Assembly (NCBI GenBank): GCA_903908285.1
Contig: CAIVRH010000038.1
Span: forward strand, 106,133-170,132
Reading direction: 5' to 3'
Source: an uncultured candidate division Zixibacteria bacterium
Lineage (GTDB): Bacteria; Zixibacteria; MSB-5A5; SM1-73
DNA: 64,000 bases
Position 1 is the first letter of the stretch, and each line of letters begins with the position of its first letter. A program made the translations under genes and the position numbers. The notes under the pieces are model-generated. The model was not told the origin of the DNA and did not search any database. It worked only from the letters and a program-made list of their open reading frames with translations. Below, in pieces: positions 52,480-61,468 of this stretch.

Positions 52480-54498
52480 TTAGAGGTTTGTAGTATCTTG
52501 AAGAATACTACTGATTTCCTGACGAGAGAGTCCACTAGTGCGTCGTTGGAATGAACCTCCAGTAAAATTGCAGAAACGCGACTGTAATCGGGTTGTCCAT
52601 TTGCCATTGACTAAACGAGTCTGCGCGTAGCTCAGAACGCATGCAGATCTAGCACGGGTAATTGAGACATATAGAAGCCGGGCAGATTCCAAGACCAAGC
52701 CCGAATAAGGAATCCTTTTTGGTCCTGGAAGAATTAGGTCTTCAAGTCCAGGGATGAAAACTATTGATCCTGAAAGTCCTTTGGCTCCGTGCATGGTAAT
52801 TAACCTTACTTTGCGGGGAGTGGGTTGATCGGAAATCGCCTGCCCGAGACGAGCATAAACGTCTGAAAGGATTCTATCTTTTTGATAATCTCTCTCAGCC
52901 CAAAGGTAATCTCGAAGTTCTTCCAATGTGATATCCTGAGGAAGGGAAGTTACTGAGTTATGCCAGAGAGTTGCATCATTAGATGTCAGTGTATTTGCCA
53001 TGATAGTCTGGATGTCTTGGGCTCTGGTAGATAGCGTGTCTGATGATTGCCATGAGCTAATAGTGGCAATAACAGAAGACGCATTAGTCAGAGCACTAAC
53101 ACCACGAGTGGAGAACACTCCAGATGGGAGTGGGTTATAGAACAAATCGTGGTAATTGAGGTTGCTTGTGGTCCCAGTTGATGCAATTTCGTTACAGGTT
53201 TTGATTCCAATCCCTCTTCGTAGACCAAGTAAGGTACGGTGAGCAACATAGTCATCGTTGTTACAGACAATTCTGAGTAAAGATAATCCCAGACGCCCAG
53301 GCGAGGTATTGATGAACGACACTGAACGAGGAGGTTCATATGGAACTCCTACCTCATCTAACTTGTCTATAATAGTCTTCCCGAGAGCTGGAACACTGGT
53401 GAACAAGATCATTATCTCGTCTGGTTGGACTCCAGTATGAATCAAGTCACGACATGATTCAGCAATAGCCCTTGCCTCTGCAGCACCACTGTCAAATCTC
53501 CAATGATGTACTACGCCTTGAACAGGTGGTAAAGAATGAGCATAAAGCGATTTCAGTCTCTTTGGTATTCGGTTTATTGCAGGGTATGCAGCTATCAGAG
53601 CTTGCGCTGCACTGATTACAGCAGGAGTACATCTGAAGCAATCATTCAAGTTATACTGTCCGCAATTGGTATATTTGACAACGAAGTTTTGGATTCCTGC
53701 TGGAAAGGCATAACGAAATGAGTATATACTCTGATCATCGTCACCAGCCACAAAGGCTATGGCTCCTCGACTAATCAATTGATCAATGAACTGGAGATCA
53801 TACGGGTTTAGGTCTTGAAACTCATCTACGATAAGATGTTGGAGACCGAGCAGTTGGAGGGGGTCTATTAAATTGGCAGTCGTCTGATCAACACATAGAC
53901 GAACTATTTCTCCTGGCAGCACGCATGAGTACACCTGAGTGCGATTGAGATGAAATGCAGTGAATGCGTTTCTCTCCGTGGGTGTGATTGGTGGATTTGG
54001 AGGAATGTAATTATGAGGACTCCATTTACCAGTACTCCAGAACGCTTCATGGTGCCGGCGGATTTGTTGGCATCTGGTGGATTTAGGAACATTGCAGTTC
54101 TGTCCAAACTCTACATCAAAAACGTTTTCTAGTTCCCAGCTGTCCAGTACGAGTGGATCAGCCGGGTAGGCTCCTAGAAGTCCCGCTCGTCGAAGTGTTC
54201 GGAGAGCAAGAGAATGTAAGGTGGAAATACGCACGTCACTTGCTTGAGGTTGTCCATTATTGATGCAGTATGTTTGAACCCTTCTTGCCAAGTCGAAGGC
54301 GGAAGCACGAGTGAATGATACAGCAGCAATCTTATAAGGGACTACTCCGTTTTGAAGTAGCCAAAGTATCCTTTTTTCTATTGAGGAGGATTTGCCTGTA
54401 CCTGGGCCAGCTACAAGAAGCACTTGGCTTGCTGTGTCATGTGCTGCTGAATGCTGAATTGATTCAGCATGTGCAATTTGCTGTGGTGTTATAGGCAT
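52480..54498 (-). CDS. UvrD/Rep-like DNA helicase
   Basis: The 672-residue superfamily 1 helicase has Walker A LLVAGPGTGKSSSIEKRI, motif Ia AVSFTRASAFDLARRV, ISTLHSLALRTLRRAG, Walker B LIVDEFQDLNPYD, motif III FVAGDDDQSIYSFR, motif V VRLITMHGAKGLSGSIVFIPGLED and motif VI RLLYVSITRARSACVLSYA. It is a 3'-5' DNA helicase by family. It is 68 nt downstream of the Mrr-like nuclease gene (same strand), so the two look like a unit. Codon choice seems looser and AT-richer than in neighbouring housekeeping genes. Host repair role is possible, but the context favours a defence or mobile-associated pair. Confidence 0.9.
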   Translation of the reverse strand: MPITPQQIAHAESIQHSAAHDTASQVLLVAGPGTGKSSSIEKRILWLLQNGVVPYKIAAVSFTRASAFDLARRVQTYCINNGQPQASDVRISTLHSLALRTLRRAGLLGAYPADPLVLDSWELENVFDVEFGQNCNVPKSTRCQQIRRHHEAFWSTGKWSPHNYIPPNPPITPTERNAFTAFHLNRTQVYSCVLPGEIVRLCVDQTTANLIDPLQLLGLQHLIVDEFQDLNPYDLQFIDQLISRGAIAFVAGDDDQSIYSFRYAFPAGIQNFVVKYTNCGQYNLNDCFRCTPAVISAAQALIAAYPAINRIPKRLKSLYAHSLPPVQGVVHHWRFDSGAAEARAIAESCRDLIHTGVQPDEIMILFTSVPALGKTIIDKLDEVGVPYEPPRSVSFINTSPGRLGLSLLRIVCNNDDYVAHRTLLGLRRGIGIKTCNEIASTGTTSNLNYHDLFYNPLPSGVFSTRGVSALTNASSVIATISSWQSSDTLSTRAQDIQTIMANTLTSNDATLWHNSVTSLPQDITLEELRDYLWAERDYQKDRILSDVYARLGQAISDQPTPRKVRLITMHGAKGLSGSIVFIPGLEDLILPGPKRIPYSGLVLESARLLYVSITRARSACVLSYAQTRLVNGKWTTRLQSRFCNFTGGSFQRRTSGLSRQEISSILQDTTNL

Positions 54499-54566
54499 TT
54501 GACATAGATTCCTTAATCATGAATATGCGCTTTCCCTTATGTCAAGAACACGGGGTTACTGACCAA

Positions 54567-55760
54567 CTATCTTAAACCGAACTCCGCAATTATCGCTGGA
54601 CGACTAGCAAGCAACCTTTCAAGGTGACTTTCAGGCCACATTTCAATTCGTAGCGCACTGTCCGATTGATTGTGCTTCTCAATAATGGAAACGGCATCAG
54701 ATGTAAAACGACCGCTAGTTGCAATGATGTGTACATCAACTCTCGGTGGTTCCCATAGTTTCATCTGTTCACGTAATACGGCTACTTCTGAAGGACCTAC
54801 ACTTTTACTAAGCCAATGCTTACATTGAATAATAACGCGTTGCCTCAGGGTTCCGCCTAACGAATCCACATATATCCTATACACGGAAAGATCTCTACCA
54901 CGATCCGGTGCACTGGTCTTCATTAACCATTCAGGGTTTTCGTACCCCTTCTCTGAAGAGATAAGCACAAAAATTAGCCTCTCAAATTCATTATCAGTAA
55001 GATGCTCCCAAGTTAATTTCGTAGTGACTAAACCACGTGGTTTGTTCTGGACAAGAGATGAGAGATCTTCCACTTCCGTCGGGATTGGTTCCTTTTCGCC
55101 ATAAAGCGACTTCCTGAGCCCTCCCCTTACGCTTGGCCAGTCATAAGTAATAATGTCATGTAGATCACCAAGTTGGCCGAAGCGAAGATGTCGGTATAGA
55201 TCACTCCATCGAGGTGGGCGAGAAACACTGCTACCTAGAAGTGCGTCAATTTGTGATATATGTTCTTTGAGTTTGTCAAACTCGGGATCGCTAACAGACT
55301 TATAATATTCTGAGGTACTTTGTAACTCCTTAGATAGTATTTGAAGGGCGTTGTCAACGTTATCAATCAATTCTATAAGCGCATCCCGAATCAACTCCCT
55401 TCTCTTTTGATTGAATCGATAACGGTACTCCCTCAACAAGCGCCGTGGCTCAGATATCTGACGTTCTACGCTGACAGTGAAATCGATCTCGCCTAATTCC
55501 TGCGCATCCAGCCGAGATTGAGCAATCTGATCCAGATCCATCAAAGAAATCTGCGGCTTCCAACTGTCAATTTTTGGAAGAGCAGCCAAAATAGCATTGA
55601 AACTCCTGCAGTTGTCTTCATATTCAGAATTATCATCAAAATCTATTCCTTGCGGGATAGCGTCCTCTATTTCGGCTAATATCTTCTCGAGCTTAAGAAG
55701 GTTAGCTTCTGCTACCTCAAAGTAGCGTAGAGCGGAATTTAACGGGCTGCCATCCATCAA
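54567..55760 (-). CDS. Mrr-like (PD-D/ExK) restriction endonuclease-type protein
   Basis: The 397-residue protein has an N-terminal helical, partly coiled-coil part (~1-250) and a C-terminal Mrr_cat-like nuclease domain (~258-390: LTWEHLTDNEFERLIFVLISSEKGYENPEWLMKTSAPDRGRDLSVYR...RVIIQCKHWLSKSVGPSEVAVLREQ). The PD-(D/E)xK residues appear as GRD (Asp) and Q-C-K. Later blocks IIATSGRFTSDAVSIIEKHN and AIIAEFGLR fit a nuclease/toprim-like fold. It is the first gene of the pair with the UvrD-like helicase. Type IV restriction or a related defence role is plausible but unproven. Confidence 0.82.
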   Translation of the reverse strand: MMDGSPLNSALRYFEVAEANLLKLEKILAEIEDAIPQGIDFDDNSEYEDNCRSFNAILAALPKIDSWKPQISLMDLDQIAQSRLDAQELGEIDFTVSVERQISEPRRLLREYRYRFNQKRRELIRDALIELIDNVDNALQILSKELQSTSEYYKSVSDPEFDKLKEHISQIDALLGSSVSRPPRWSDLYRHLRFGQLGDLHDIITYDWPSVRGGLRKSLYGEKEPIPTEVEDLSSLVQNKPRGLVTTKLTWEHLTDNEFERLIFVLISSEKGYENPEWLMKTSAPDRGRDLSVYRIYVDSLGGTLRQRVIIQCKHWLSKSVGPSEVAVLREQMKLWEPPRVDVHIIATSGRFTSDAVSIIEKHNQSDSALRIEMWPESHLERLLASRPAIIAEFGLR

Positions 55761-56410
55761 TCATTGTCTCCTTAGAAATCCTCCTATAGGGAATAGTCAA
55801 CTCTTGACGCAACCTATGAACCCCACAATCCAATAAATCCACTATGTATGCATATTTATTATAGTTATTTATGCAATCTTGTCAACTTTTAATTTGAATT
55901 GTTTATTCGAAAGACAGAGGTAGAGGTTATAGCAACAAATTCGATATTTATACTGAGCTTCGAAGTACTACTTCGGTGGTGAAAAGGACAGCGCCGGTAT
56001 TTATGAAGGAGGTACTATTAAGGAAAGTTAAATTTTGACATTTTCCTCCAAAGGCGGACCCGCCTATGTCGGGAAACCTTAAACTTTGAACTTTGAATTC
56101 CCAACCCGAATCGTCTGTGACTTTATTGAACTTTTAAACCTTGAACCTAAAACCTGCCTTACCAATGGACTTTCTGATGATGAAAAAAATGAAAAACTGC
56201 CACCCCCAAGCCCCCCAAGTCCCCCAAGTCCCCCGCTTCCGGCAAGGGAAGCCAATATTCATATTATCTATTTCACCCTCACCTTAATCCTCTCCCATCA
56301 AGGGAGAGGAGATTCCTCTTCCCCTCCACCGCTTTATATCACGACCTGAAGGTAGTGGCAATAAATTATAGTCTTGATGTCAGGAGCCGAGGGTAACTAA
56401 TTTACCGCCT
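55761..56410. other. Intergenic region, repeats only
   Basis: About 650 nt with no supported gene. It holds the inverted copy of the 45-nt element (55970-56019), GCGGACCCGCC-type words near 56050, TTGAACC/AACTTTGAAC words (56075-56150), a CCCCCAAGTCCCCC run (56203-56235) and a CTCTCCCATCAAGGGAGAG hairpin (56288-56306). Confidence 0.5.
55970..56019 (-). repeat. Inverted partial copy of the island-flanking repeat
   Basis: ACTTCGGTGGTGAAAA at 55970-55985 is the reverse complement of the core of the 52.1/52.3-kb repeat, and GGAGGTACTA at 56009-56018 corresponds to TAGTACCTCC there. It brackets the helicase/nuclease pair from the other side. Confidence 0.7.
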
Positions 56411-57139
56411 TTAATCGGAGGGGAAATATCTCTTACCATGCCCCATAAAAACGCTGGAACCCAAAAAATCGAGTTTTGAGGTGAGCTTGTTTATTATTAT
56501 GGTGCCGCCTAAATCACCCGGTCCTCTAAAATAAATGGAATGATCTTCCGAATCCCTTATGTAGTTATCCTCTTGAAAATATTCTTTAATATAGTTAATC
56601 AAGGACCTGTCATAAGAAAGGGTGTCATATTTTGTAAGATACTCGTTTAAGTAGTCTGTCATTATGCCTTTGGCTTCGTCCTCATTTTCTACGGGATGAT
56701 AGTCATTCACATTAACGAACGTTTTGATTTTAGTCAGGTCAATCATCTCCCAATATCCGGTTTTAAAAGCTGTGATGGTGGATTGGACTTGATCCGTGCT
56801 TTCTTTGGGCTGGGTGGTGGTAAAGAAAAGCAGCTCATATTCATCATAGTCTAAATCTACCGACCACGAATAAAGATGTAAATATGCAAACACCCGGTAA
56901 TCCCCCACCAGCCAGGTATGATTCTTGATTATCTCGTCGTCTTTAAGGTTATTCTGCCAAGTATCATGAATCTTCTTGACATAACTGCTATCCAGCGGTT
57001 GGTCTTCATAAACCTTGAATATCTCAAACGACAAAGGCTCGTGGTAGACGGGAACAGGTGTGGTCGATTTCTTGCTACAAGCGGACAACACCGCCAAAAA
57101 GATCAGAAAGACCAACAAGAAATGAGTCAGGTTTTTCAT
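56411..57139 (-). CDS. Lipoprotein of unknown function
   Basis: The 242-residue protein starts at ATG 57139 (AGGAG 8 nt upstream), not at the longer frame's start at 57241. Signal and lipobox: KNLTHFLLVFLIFLAVLSAC (Cys at residue 21). The mature part has two roughly similar alpha/beta halves (YDEYELLFFTTTQPKESTDQVQSTITAFKTGYWEMIDL, and a C-terminal EDHSIYFRGPGDLGGTIIINKLTSKLDFLGSSVFMGHG). I recognise no family. It stands alone, downstream of no clear operon. Confidence 0.7.
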   Translation of the reverse strand: MKNLTHFLLVFLIFLAVLSACSKKSTTPVPVYHEPLSFEIFKVYEDQPLDSSYVKKIHDTWQNNLKDDEIIKNHTWLVGDYRVFAYLHLYSWSVDLDYDEYELLFFTTTQPKESTDQVQSTITAFKTGYWEMIDLTKIKTFVNVNDYHPVENEDEAKGIMTDYLNEYLTKYDTLSYDRSLINYIKEYFQEDNYIRDSEDHSIYFRGPGDLGGTIIINKLTSKLDFLGSSVFMGHGKRYFPSD

Positions 57140-57637
57140 TTCACGTACTCCTGCCGAAATCCATACTTTCCTCCCCATGACTCCTCCTTTAAGGAAAAAG
57201 TGATGAAAGATTAATAGCCTTTTCATTTTCCCCTGATGCAAATATTTATATTTTCTCTCATTTGTAAAGTAACCTCACCTTTTCTTGTTGTCAAGATTAT
57301 TATTATTTAAGTCTTGCCCCCTACCCTTATCATGTATCCGGTTGCAGACAGTGTGAACCGGCTTGCAGACAGAATAATGGCTGAACCATTCGAAATCTTA
57401 TTCGATTCTTCGAAGTTCGTACCCTCTCCCCCGCCCCCATAATTATCATCCCCGTATCTCTTTGTTTACCAATAAGTTTTGAGCTTGTTTTCTTCGGGGT
57501 CGGATGACATCGATTCCTCTCGATATCAGAGCCAGCCCGGGGCAGGTGATGCCAACCGACGGCACAGGTTTTGCTTTTTACCAATTTGGAAAAAATAAAG
57601 GAGGTTCGGTTATCGACTAATTGATAAGGAGGATGGA
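57140..57637. other. Intergenic region, no gene seen
   Basis: About 500 nt between two diverging genes. Only short direct repeats (CGGTTGCAGACAG and CGGCTTGCAGACAG at 57340-57375) stand out. No convincing frame. Confidence 0.4.
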
Positions 57638-58018
57638 ATGCAGTGCTTCTTCTACGGTATTACCAGAGCTGAAAACAGCAGGGATGGTCATAATGGAGTG
57701 GTTTCATTCTCGATCCCCGATATGGGGATAATTTTCCGGGCGCAGTTTACCGGAAATGCAGTCGAATGTGAGTACGCCAGTTTACTGGCGCTGTTGGAGT
57801 TCATAGAGATCAACCCCCACCTGTTTTCGAACCGGACGGTGGAGATCTACGGAGACAGTTTTGAGGTGGTCAATCAGGTCAATTTACAAATGGTTTGTCA
57901 AAAAGATTTGGAACCCTATCGAAACATGGCTTTGGGTTATAAAAAGAAGATTCCATTCAGCTTGAACTGGATTCCGGAGAAGGAGAACCCAGCCCAGAGC
58001 GAGCTTGGTATGAGATAA
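57638..58018 (+). CDS. RNase HI-like fold protein
   Basis: The 126-residue protein starts at ATG 57638 with AAGGAGG 5-7 nt upstream. RNase H-fold pattern: IIFRAQFTGNAVECEYASLLALLEFIEINP (glutamate of the E helix), TVEIYGDSFEVVNQVN (aspartate of strand 4) and NMALGYKKKIPFSLNWIPEKENPAQSE. The usual first Asp (DGS) is replaced by FYGITRAENS, and the final catalytic Asp is not evident, so nuclease activity is doubtful. Such 'reverse transcriptase-like' domain proteins may be inactive or have other roles. A terminator follows. Confidence 0.75.
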   Translation: MQCFFYGITRAENSRDGHNGVVSFSIPDMGIIFRAQFTGNAVECEYASLLALLEFIEINPHLFSNRTVEIYGDSFEVVNQVNLQMVCQKDLEPYRNMALGYKKKIPFSLNWIPEKENPAQSELGMR

Positions 58019-58052
58019 AATATCCTCCCTATATATCCCCCATCTGCCAAAG

Positions 58053-58083
58053 AGAGCCTCCACGTCCCCAGGAGGCTCTTTTC
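58053..58083 (+). terminator. Rho-independent terminator
   Basis: AGAGCCTCC pairs with GGAGGCTCT (58053-58061 and 58071-58079) with a 9-nt loop, followed by TTTTCTATT. It ends the RNase H-like gene. Confidence 0.8.
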
Positions 58084-58204
58084 TATTGACAAAAACATCT
58101 TCAGCAGATAATTTGATTTTCGAAAGGAATGATCTTAACAGCCGGCTGGTGTCGAAAAGGTCTAAAAGACCATTTTCGAACTACAACATCGAAACGCAGT
58201 TGAA

Positions 58205-58262
58205 AACTCACCCCCTTAAATCCCCCTCTCTTTTCAAGAGAGGGGGAAATAGGGGGTGAGTT
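58205..58262 (+). repeat. Long palindrome upstream of holA
   Basis: AACTCACCCCCTT ... CCCCCTCTCTTTTCAAGAGAGGGGG ... AGGGGGTGAGTT is an almost perfect ~58-nt inverted repeat ending 11 nt before the holA start codon. Sibling copies lie at 27508, 33662, 59293, 61253, 63646 and 63964. Confidence 0.85.
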
Positions 58263-58273
58263 CCTGACTATCC

Positions 58274-59290
58274 ATGGAAAAAAAGAATACATATCATGAT
58301 TTGATAAGGAAACTCGACACCGGTTCGAAAGACCCGGTGGAGAGGGTGGAGCCGGTTTATTACTTCACCGGTGAGGAGGACTACTTAAAGGATGACGCCT
58401 GGCGGAAGATCGTATCCCTTCTGGTGCCGGATGAGCTGAAAAGCTTCAATCTCGATTTGATGTATGGCGGCGAAACCGGCGCAGATCAACTGGCAAATGC
58501 GGTCTTTCAAGCACCGCTAAATGCCAAAAAGCGGGTGGTGGTTCTGTTTGACCTGCATAAAATGTCGGAATTCTCCAAGGGGATGCTGTTGAAGTTTTTG
58601 GCCAAACTTCCCAATTCGGTGTGCCTAATTCTCATTGCTCCCCCGGTTCCCTCCAAATCCAAATTCTACTCCGCCCTGGCAAAGCTTGTTATCCCTTATG
58701 AATTCCCCAGATTATACGATAATCAGGTGCCGGCCTGGATCACCAGCCGGTTGAAAGAAAGGGGTAGAAGAATAGAGGGAAACGCCGCCCGGGTTTTGCA
58801 CGATATGGTGGGAAATAACCTGGGTGATCTTTCCAAGGCATTCGACAAACTATTGACTTATATCGGGGATAGAGAAACCATTACTCAAGCGGATGTGGAA
58901 GCGGTAGTGGACTTATCCAAAACCCAAACCGTGTTTCAGCTGTTGGATTCGATCGGAGAGAAAAACTGCCAGGGGTCTTTGGAGATTTTGAATAACCTGT
59001 TTTTGAATGGAGAAAAACCGGGGGGGATGATCTTCTGGTTAACCGAGCATCTGGAAAGACTGATAAGAACCAAAGATTTCCTCTCTTCCTCTTCCGGGTC
59101 TTTAGCCTCGGTCTTAAGAGTAAACCCATATATAGCGGCTAAATGTCAAAGACAGGCTCCGAATTTCACCCTGGAGCAAATGGAGAAAGGGCTGATGCTC
59201 CTGTATCAAACCGATGTCGATTTGAAGTCGAATCTCATGCCCGACAAGATGATAATGGAGCTTTTGGTGTATAATCTGTGCCATTTATAA
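58274..59290 (+). CDS. holA: DNA polymerase III delta subunit
   Basis: The 338-residue protein matches HolA: VEPVYYFTGEEDYLKDDAWRKIVSLLVP, YGGETGADQLANAVFQAPLNAKKRVVVLFD, the Walker-less AAA+ core, IEGNAARVLHDMVGNNLGDLSKAFDKLLTYIGDRETITQADVEAVV and a C-terminal collar domain with NLFLNGEKPGGMIFWLTEHLERLIRTKDFL. It is the clamp-opening subunit of the sliding-clamp loader. The start at ATG 58274 directly follows the palindrome, which would form a hairpin across the ribosome-binding region. The palindrome could therefore affect translation. Confidence 0.9.
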   Translation: MEKKNTYHDLIRKLDTGSKDPVERVEPVYYFTGEEDYLKDDAWRKIVSLLVPDELKSFNLDLMYGGETGADQLANAVFQAPLNAKKRVVVLFDLHKMSEFSKGMLLKFLAKLPNSVCLILIAPPVPSKSKFYSALAKLVIPYEFPRLYDNQVPAWITSRLKERGRRIEGNAARVLHDMVGNNLGDLSKAFDKLLTYIGDRETITQADVEAVVDLSKTQTVFQLLDSIGEKNCQGSLEILNNLFLNGEKPGGMIFWLTEHLERLIRTKDFLSSSSGSLASVLRVNPYIAAKCQRQAPNFTLEQMEKGLMLLYQTDVDLKSNLMPDKMIMELLVYNLCHL

Positions 59291-59405
59291 ACCTCTCCCC
59301 CTTTTATCCCCCTCTCCGTAAACGGAGAGGAGGATTTATGGGACGTGGTAAAATAAGTTGGAATAATTTCTTAAAGTCATTTGTATCCTAAGAGGCGGAA
59401 GGTAG

Positions 59406-59996
59406 ATGAAGGAATTTGAGGGGCAGCAGAAGGCAAGCGAAAACGATGACGAGCTGATCTTGAAAGTTCAGAAAGGTGATTCGTACTCTTTTGATCTTTT
59501 GGTCAAGCGTTATCAGAAGAAGATTTACTTTTTGGCTTATCGCATGGTAAAAAGCCACGATAATGCCGATGATCTGGCCCAGGAGACCTTTATCCATGCG
59601 TATTCCGCCATTCAGTCGTTTAAAGTGGGGTATAGTTTCTATACCTGGCTTTACCGGATATGCATGAATTTAAGCATAAATTTCCTGAAACGACAAAAGT
59701 TCATGATTCCGGAGAGCCAGTTTGACGAGGAAAAGAACCCCTTGGAGAAGGAGACAGCCAGGGTGGACCCGGCCGATCACCTGGCTAACAAGGAACTGGA
59801 GATAAAGATAGATAAGGCTTTGAATTCGCTTCCCCCGAAATTTAAAGCCGTGTTGATATTGCGGATTTACGAAGACTTAAGCTATGAGGAAATCGCGCAG
59901 ACTTTGAATATCTCCACCGGAACGGTGATGTCGCGGCTTTTCCGGGCGCGGGAAAGGATGCAGGAGATGTTGAAGGAATATAAAGATTCGATGTGA
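59406..59996 (+). CDS. ECF sigma factor
   Basis: The 196-residue sigma-70-like factor has region 2 (DSYSFDLLVKRYQKKIYFLAYRMVKSHDNADDLAQETFIHAYSAIQSFKVGYSFYTWLYRICMNLSINFLKR) and region 4 (LNSLPPKFKAVLILRIYEDLSYEEIAQTLNISTGTVMSRLFRARERM), separated by an acidic linker. It directs an extracytoplasmic-stress or surface-protein regulon. The downstream zinc-finger gene at 12 nt is its likely anti-sigma. An AGGCGGAAGGTAG ribosome site precedes the ATG. Confidence 0.95.
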   Translation: MKEFEGQQKASENDDELILKVQKGDSYSFDLLVKRYQKKIYFLAYRMVKSHDNADDLAQETFIHAYSAIQSFKVGYSFYTWLYRICMNLSINFLKRQKFMIPESQFDEEKNPLEKETARVDPADHLANKELEIKIDKALNSLPPKFKAVLILRIYEDLSYEEIAQTLNISTGTVMSRLFRARERMQEMLKEYKDSM

Positions 59997-60008
59997 GGTG
60001 AAAATAAT

Positions 60009-61217
60009 TTGAGCTGCAAAAAGTATGAAAAGTGGGTTTATCTTTTTTGGGATGAACGACTCAATCCGAGTCAAAAAGATGAATTCAAAAAGCATCTGGC
60101 AGAATGTAAGGAATGCCAAAAGAAATTGTCTTTCTTAGAATCGATGGAAGGAAAGGCAAAGGAAATCCATGCCAAGGAGCCTCCACAGGAATATTGGGAG
60201 GCTTTCTCCCGCCGGATTAGTGATAAAATTACCCTCCAAACAGAAAGCACCCCCGCCTTTGGCCTGAAGAAATTTTTGGAAAATATCTTCGTTATCTCCC
60301 CCTGGAAAATAAGAGTAGCTGCCGGCATGGTTTCGATTGTACTGGTCTTCATCATCGGCAAGCTGTATATGGATCGGGGGAATAAGATAGTTCCATCCGT
60401 ACCGATTGCTCCTGCCGTAAAAGAGCAACCTCTGCGGATCAACGAAATCGAGAAAAAGAAAACTCCACCTGGGGAGGAAACCCAAGAAAAGATTAAATCC
60501 TCTTTTGAAAAACCCAAGAAGATGCCGGAATCAGTTGTTTCGGATCAAGGACAGGAAAAACCGGTTACACAAAAGATCAAAGGATCTGAAAAACCTGTAT
60601 TGATGAAAGATCAAGAGGTCGCTATACCCACCCAAACCCCCGAAGAAAAATCGACTCCTCCCTCACCTTCTCCACAGACTGAAGCGATTGCCCCCAATGT
60701 GGCGAAGCAAAATGTTCCCACGGAAGCTCCCCCCGCTACCGGAACAGGCGGAGAAATGAAAGCAGAAAAGCTCCATGAAGTTGCAACTTTATCTCGCGAA
60801 GGAAAAGAGACCCTAGAGAAAATTAAAGGCGGTAAAGCAGGGGAAAGTTTGGATATTCTTTCTACTTCTAAACCATCCTTCATCTCTGCCCCGTCTGCCA
60901 ATCAGTACGTTGTTGATCAAAAGGCAATTCCCAAGATAGATGAAGCCGACACTCTGATTTCGGCAGAGGATTTAGGCGGCATCATCCGCCGGTGGAAAGA
61001 TCATTTTGCAGATAATCCGGCCGACACACTGAACAATCAAGGCTATCTTCAAGTGGCTACCGCCTACTTGCTACTAGGCAGACTCTCTGCGGACTCGACC
61101 GTCATCAACCAAGGATCATATCTTATAGAAGAATATATGAACCGGACCAAAGACCCGGCAATTAAAGATCAGTTAAGTGACAAGCTGGAAAAAATAAAAG
61201 CACTCGGCAAAAAGTAA
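60009..61217 (+). CDS. Zinc-finger anti-sigma factor-like membrane protein
   Basis: The 402-residue protein starts at TTG 60009 (GAGGTG upstream). The N-terminal zinc-binding anti-sigma motif is present: Cys3, His29, Cys33, Cys36 (HLAECKEC). One transmembrane helix (~99-118, ISPWKIRVAAGMVSIVLVFIIGKLY) is followed by a long Pro/Lys/Glu-rich disordered part (~135-260) and a helical end with TPR-like character. It should hold the ECF factor at the membrane until a signal comes. The 12-nt gap to the sigma gene suggests co-translation. Confidence 0.88.
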   Translation: MSCKKYEKWVYLFWDERLNPSQKDEFKKHLAECKECQKKLSFLESMEGKAKEIHAKEPPQEYWEAFSRRISDKITLQTESTPAFGLKKFLENIFVISPWKIRVAAGMVSIVLVFIIGKLYMDRGNKIVPSVPIAPAVKEQPLRINEIEKKKTPPGEETQEKIKSSFEKPKKMPESVVSDQGQEKPVTQKIKGSEKPVLMKDQEVAIPTQTPEEKSTPPSPSPQTEAIAPNVAKQNVPTEAPPATGTGGEMKAEKLHEVATLSREGKETLEKIKGGKAGESLDILSTSKPSFISAPSANQYVVDQKAIPKIDEADTLISAEDLGGIIRRWKDHFADNPADTLNNQGYLQVATAYLLLGRLSADSTVINQGSYLIEEYMNRTKDPAIKDQLSDKLEKIKALGKK

Positions 61218-61252
61218 ATCCCCCAACTAAAAGCCGGGAGCTTGAAATCCCT

Positions 61253-61306
61253 CCTCAGGAAGTTTTTAATCCCCCTATAGTCCCCCTTTATTAAAGGGGG
61301 AATTTA
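61253..61306. repeat. CCCCCTTTA palindrome after anti-sigma gene
   Basis: CCCTCCTCAGGAAG... TTAATCCCCCTATAGTCCCCCTTTATTAAAGGGGGAATTTAAG; a hairpin of the same CCCCCTCTC family. It may also act as a transcription end signal, but lacks a T-run. Confidence 0.55.
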
Positions 61307-61468
61307 AGACAAATACCATTTCTCGAATGGAATAATAAAGATTTGATGGAATATTTTTTTCCCCGGCCTGTATTAAAGGTAGAGTCGATCGTTCGACAAT
61401 GGATTTTGAATTTAACATTGAACTTTGAACCTTGAGCTTTGAACGTTTTTGTTTGAAAGGAGCAGGTC

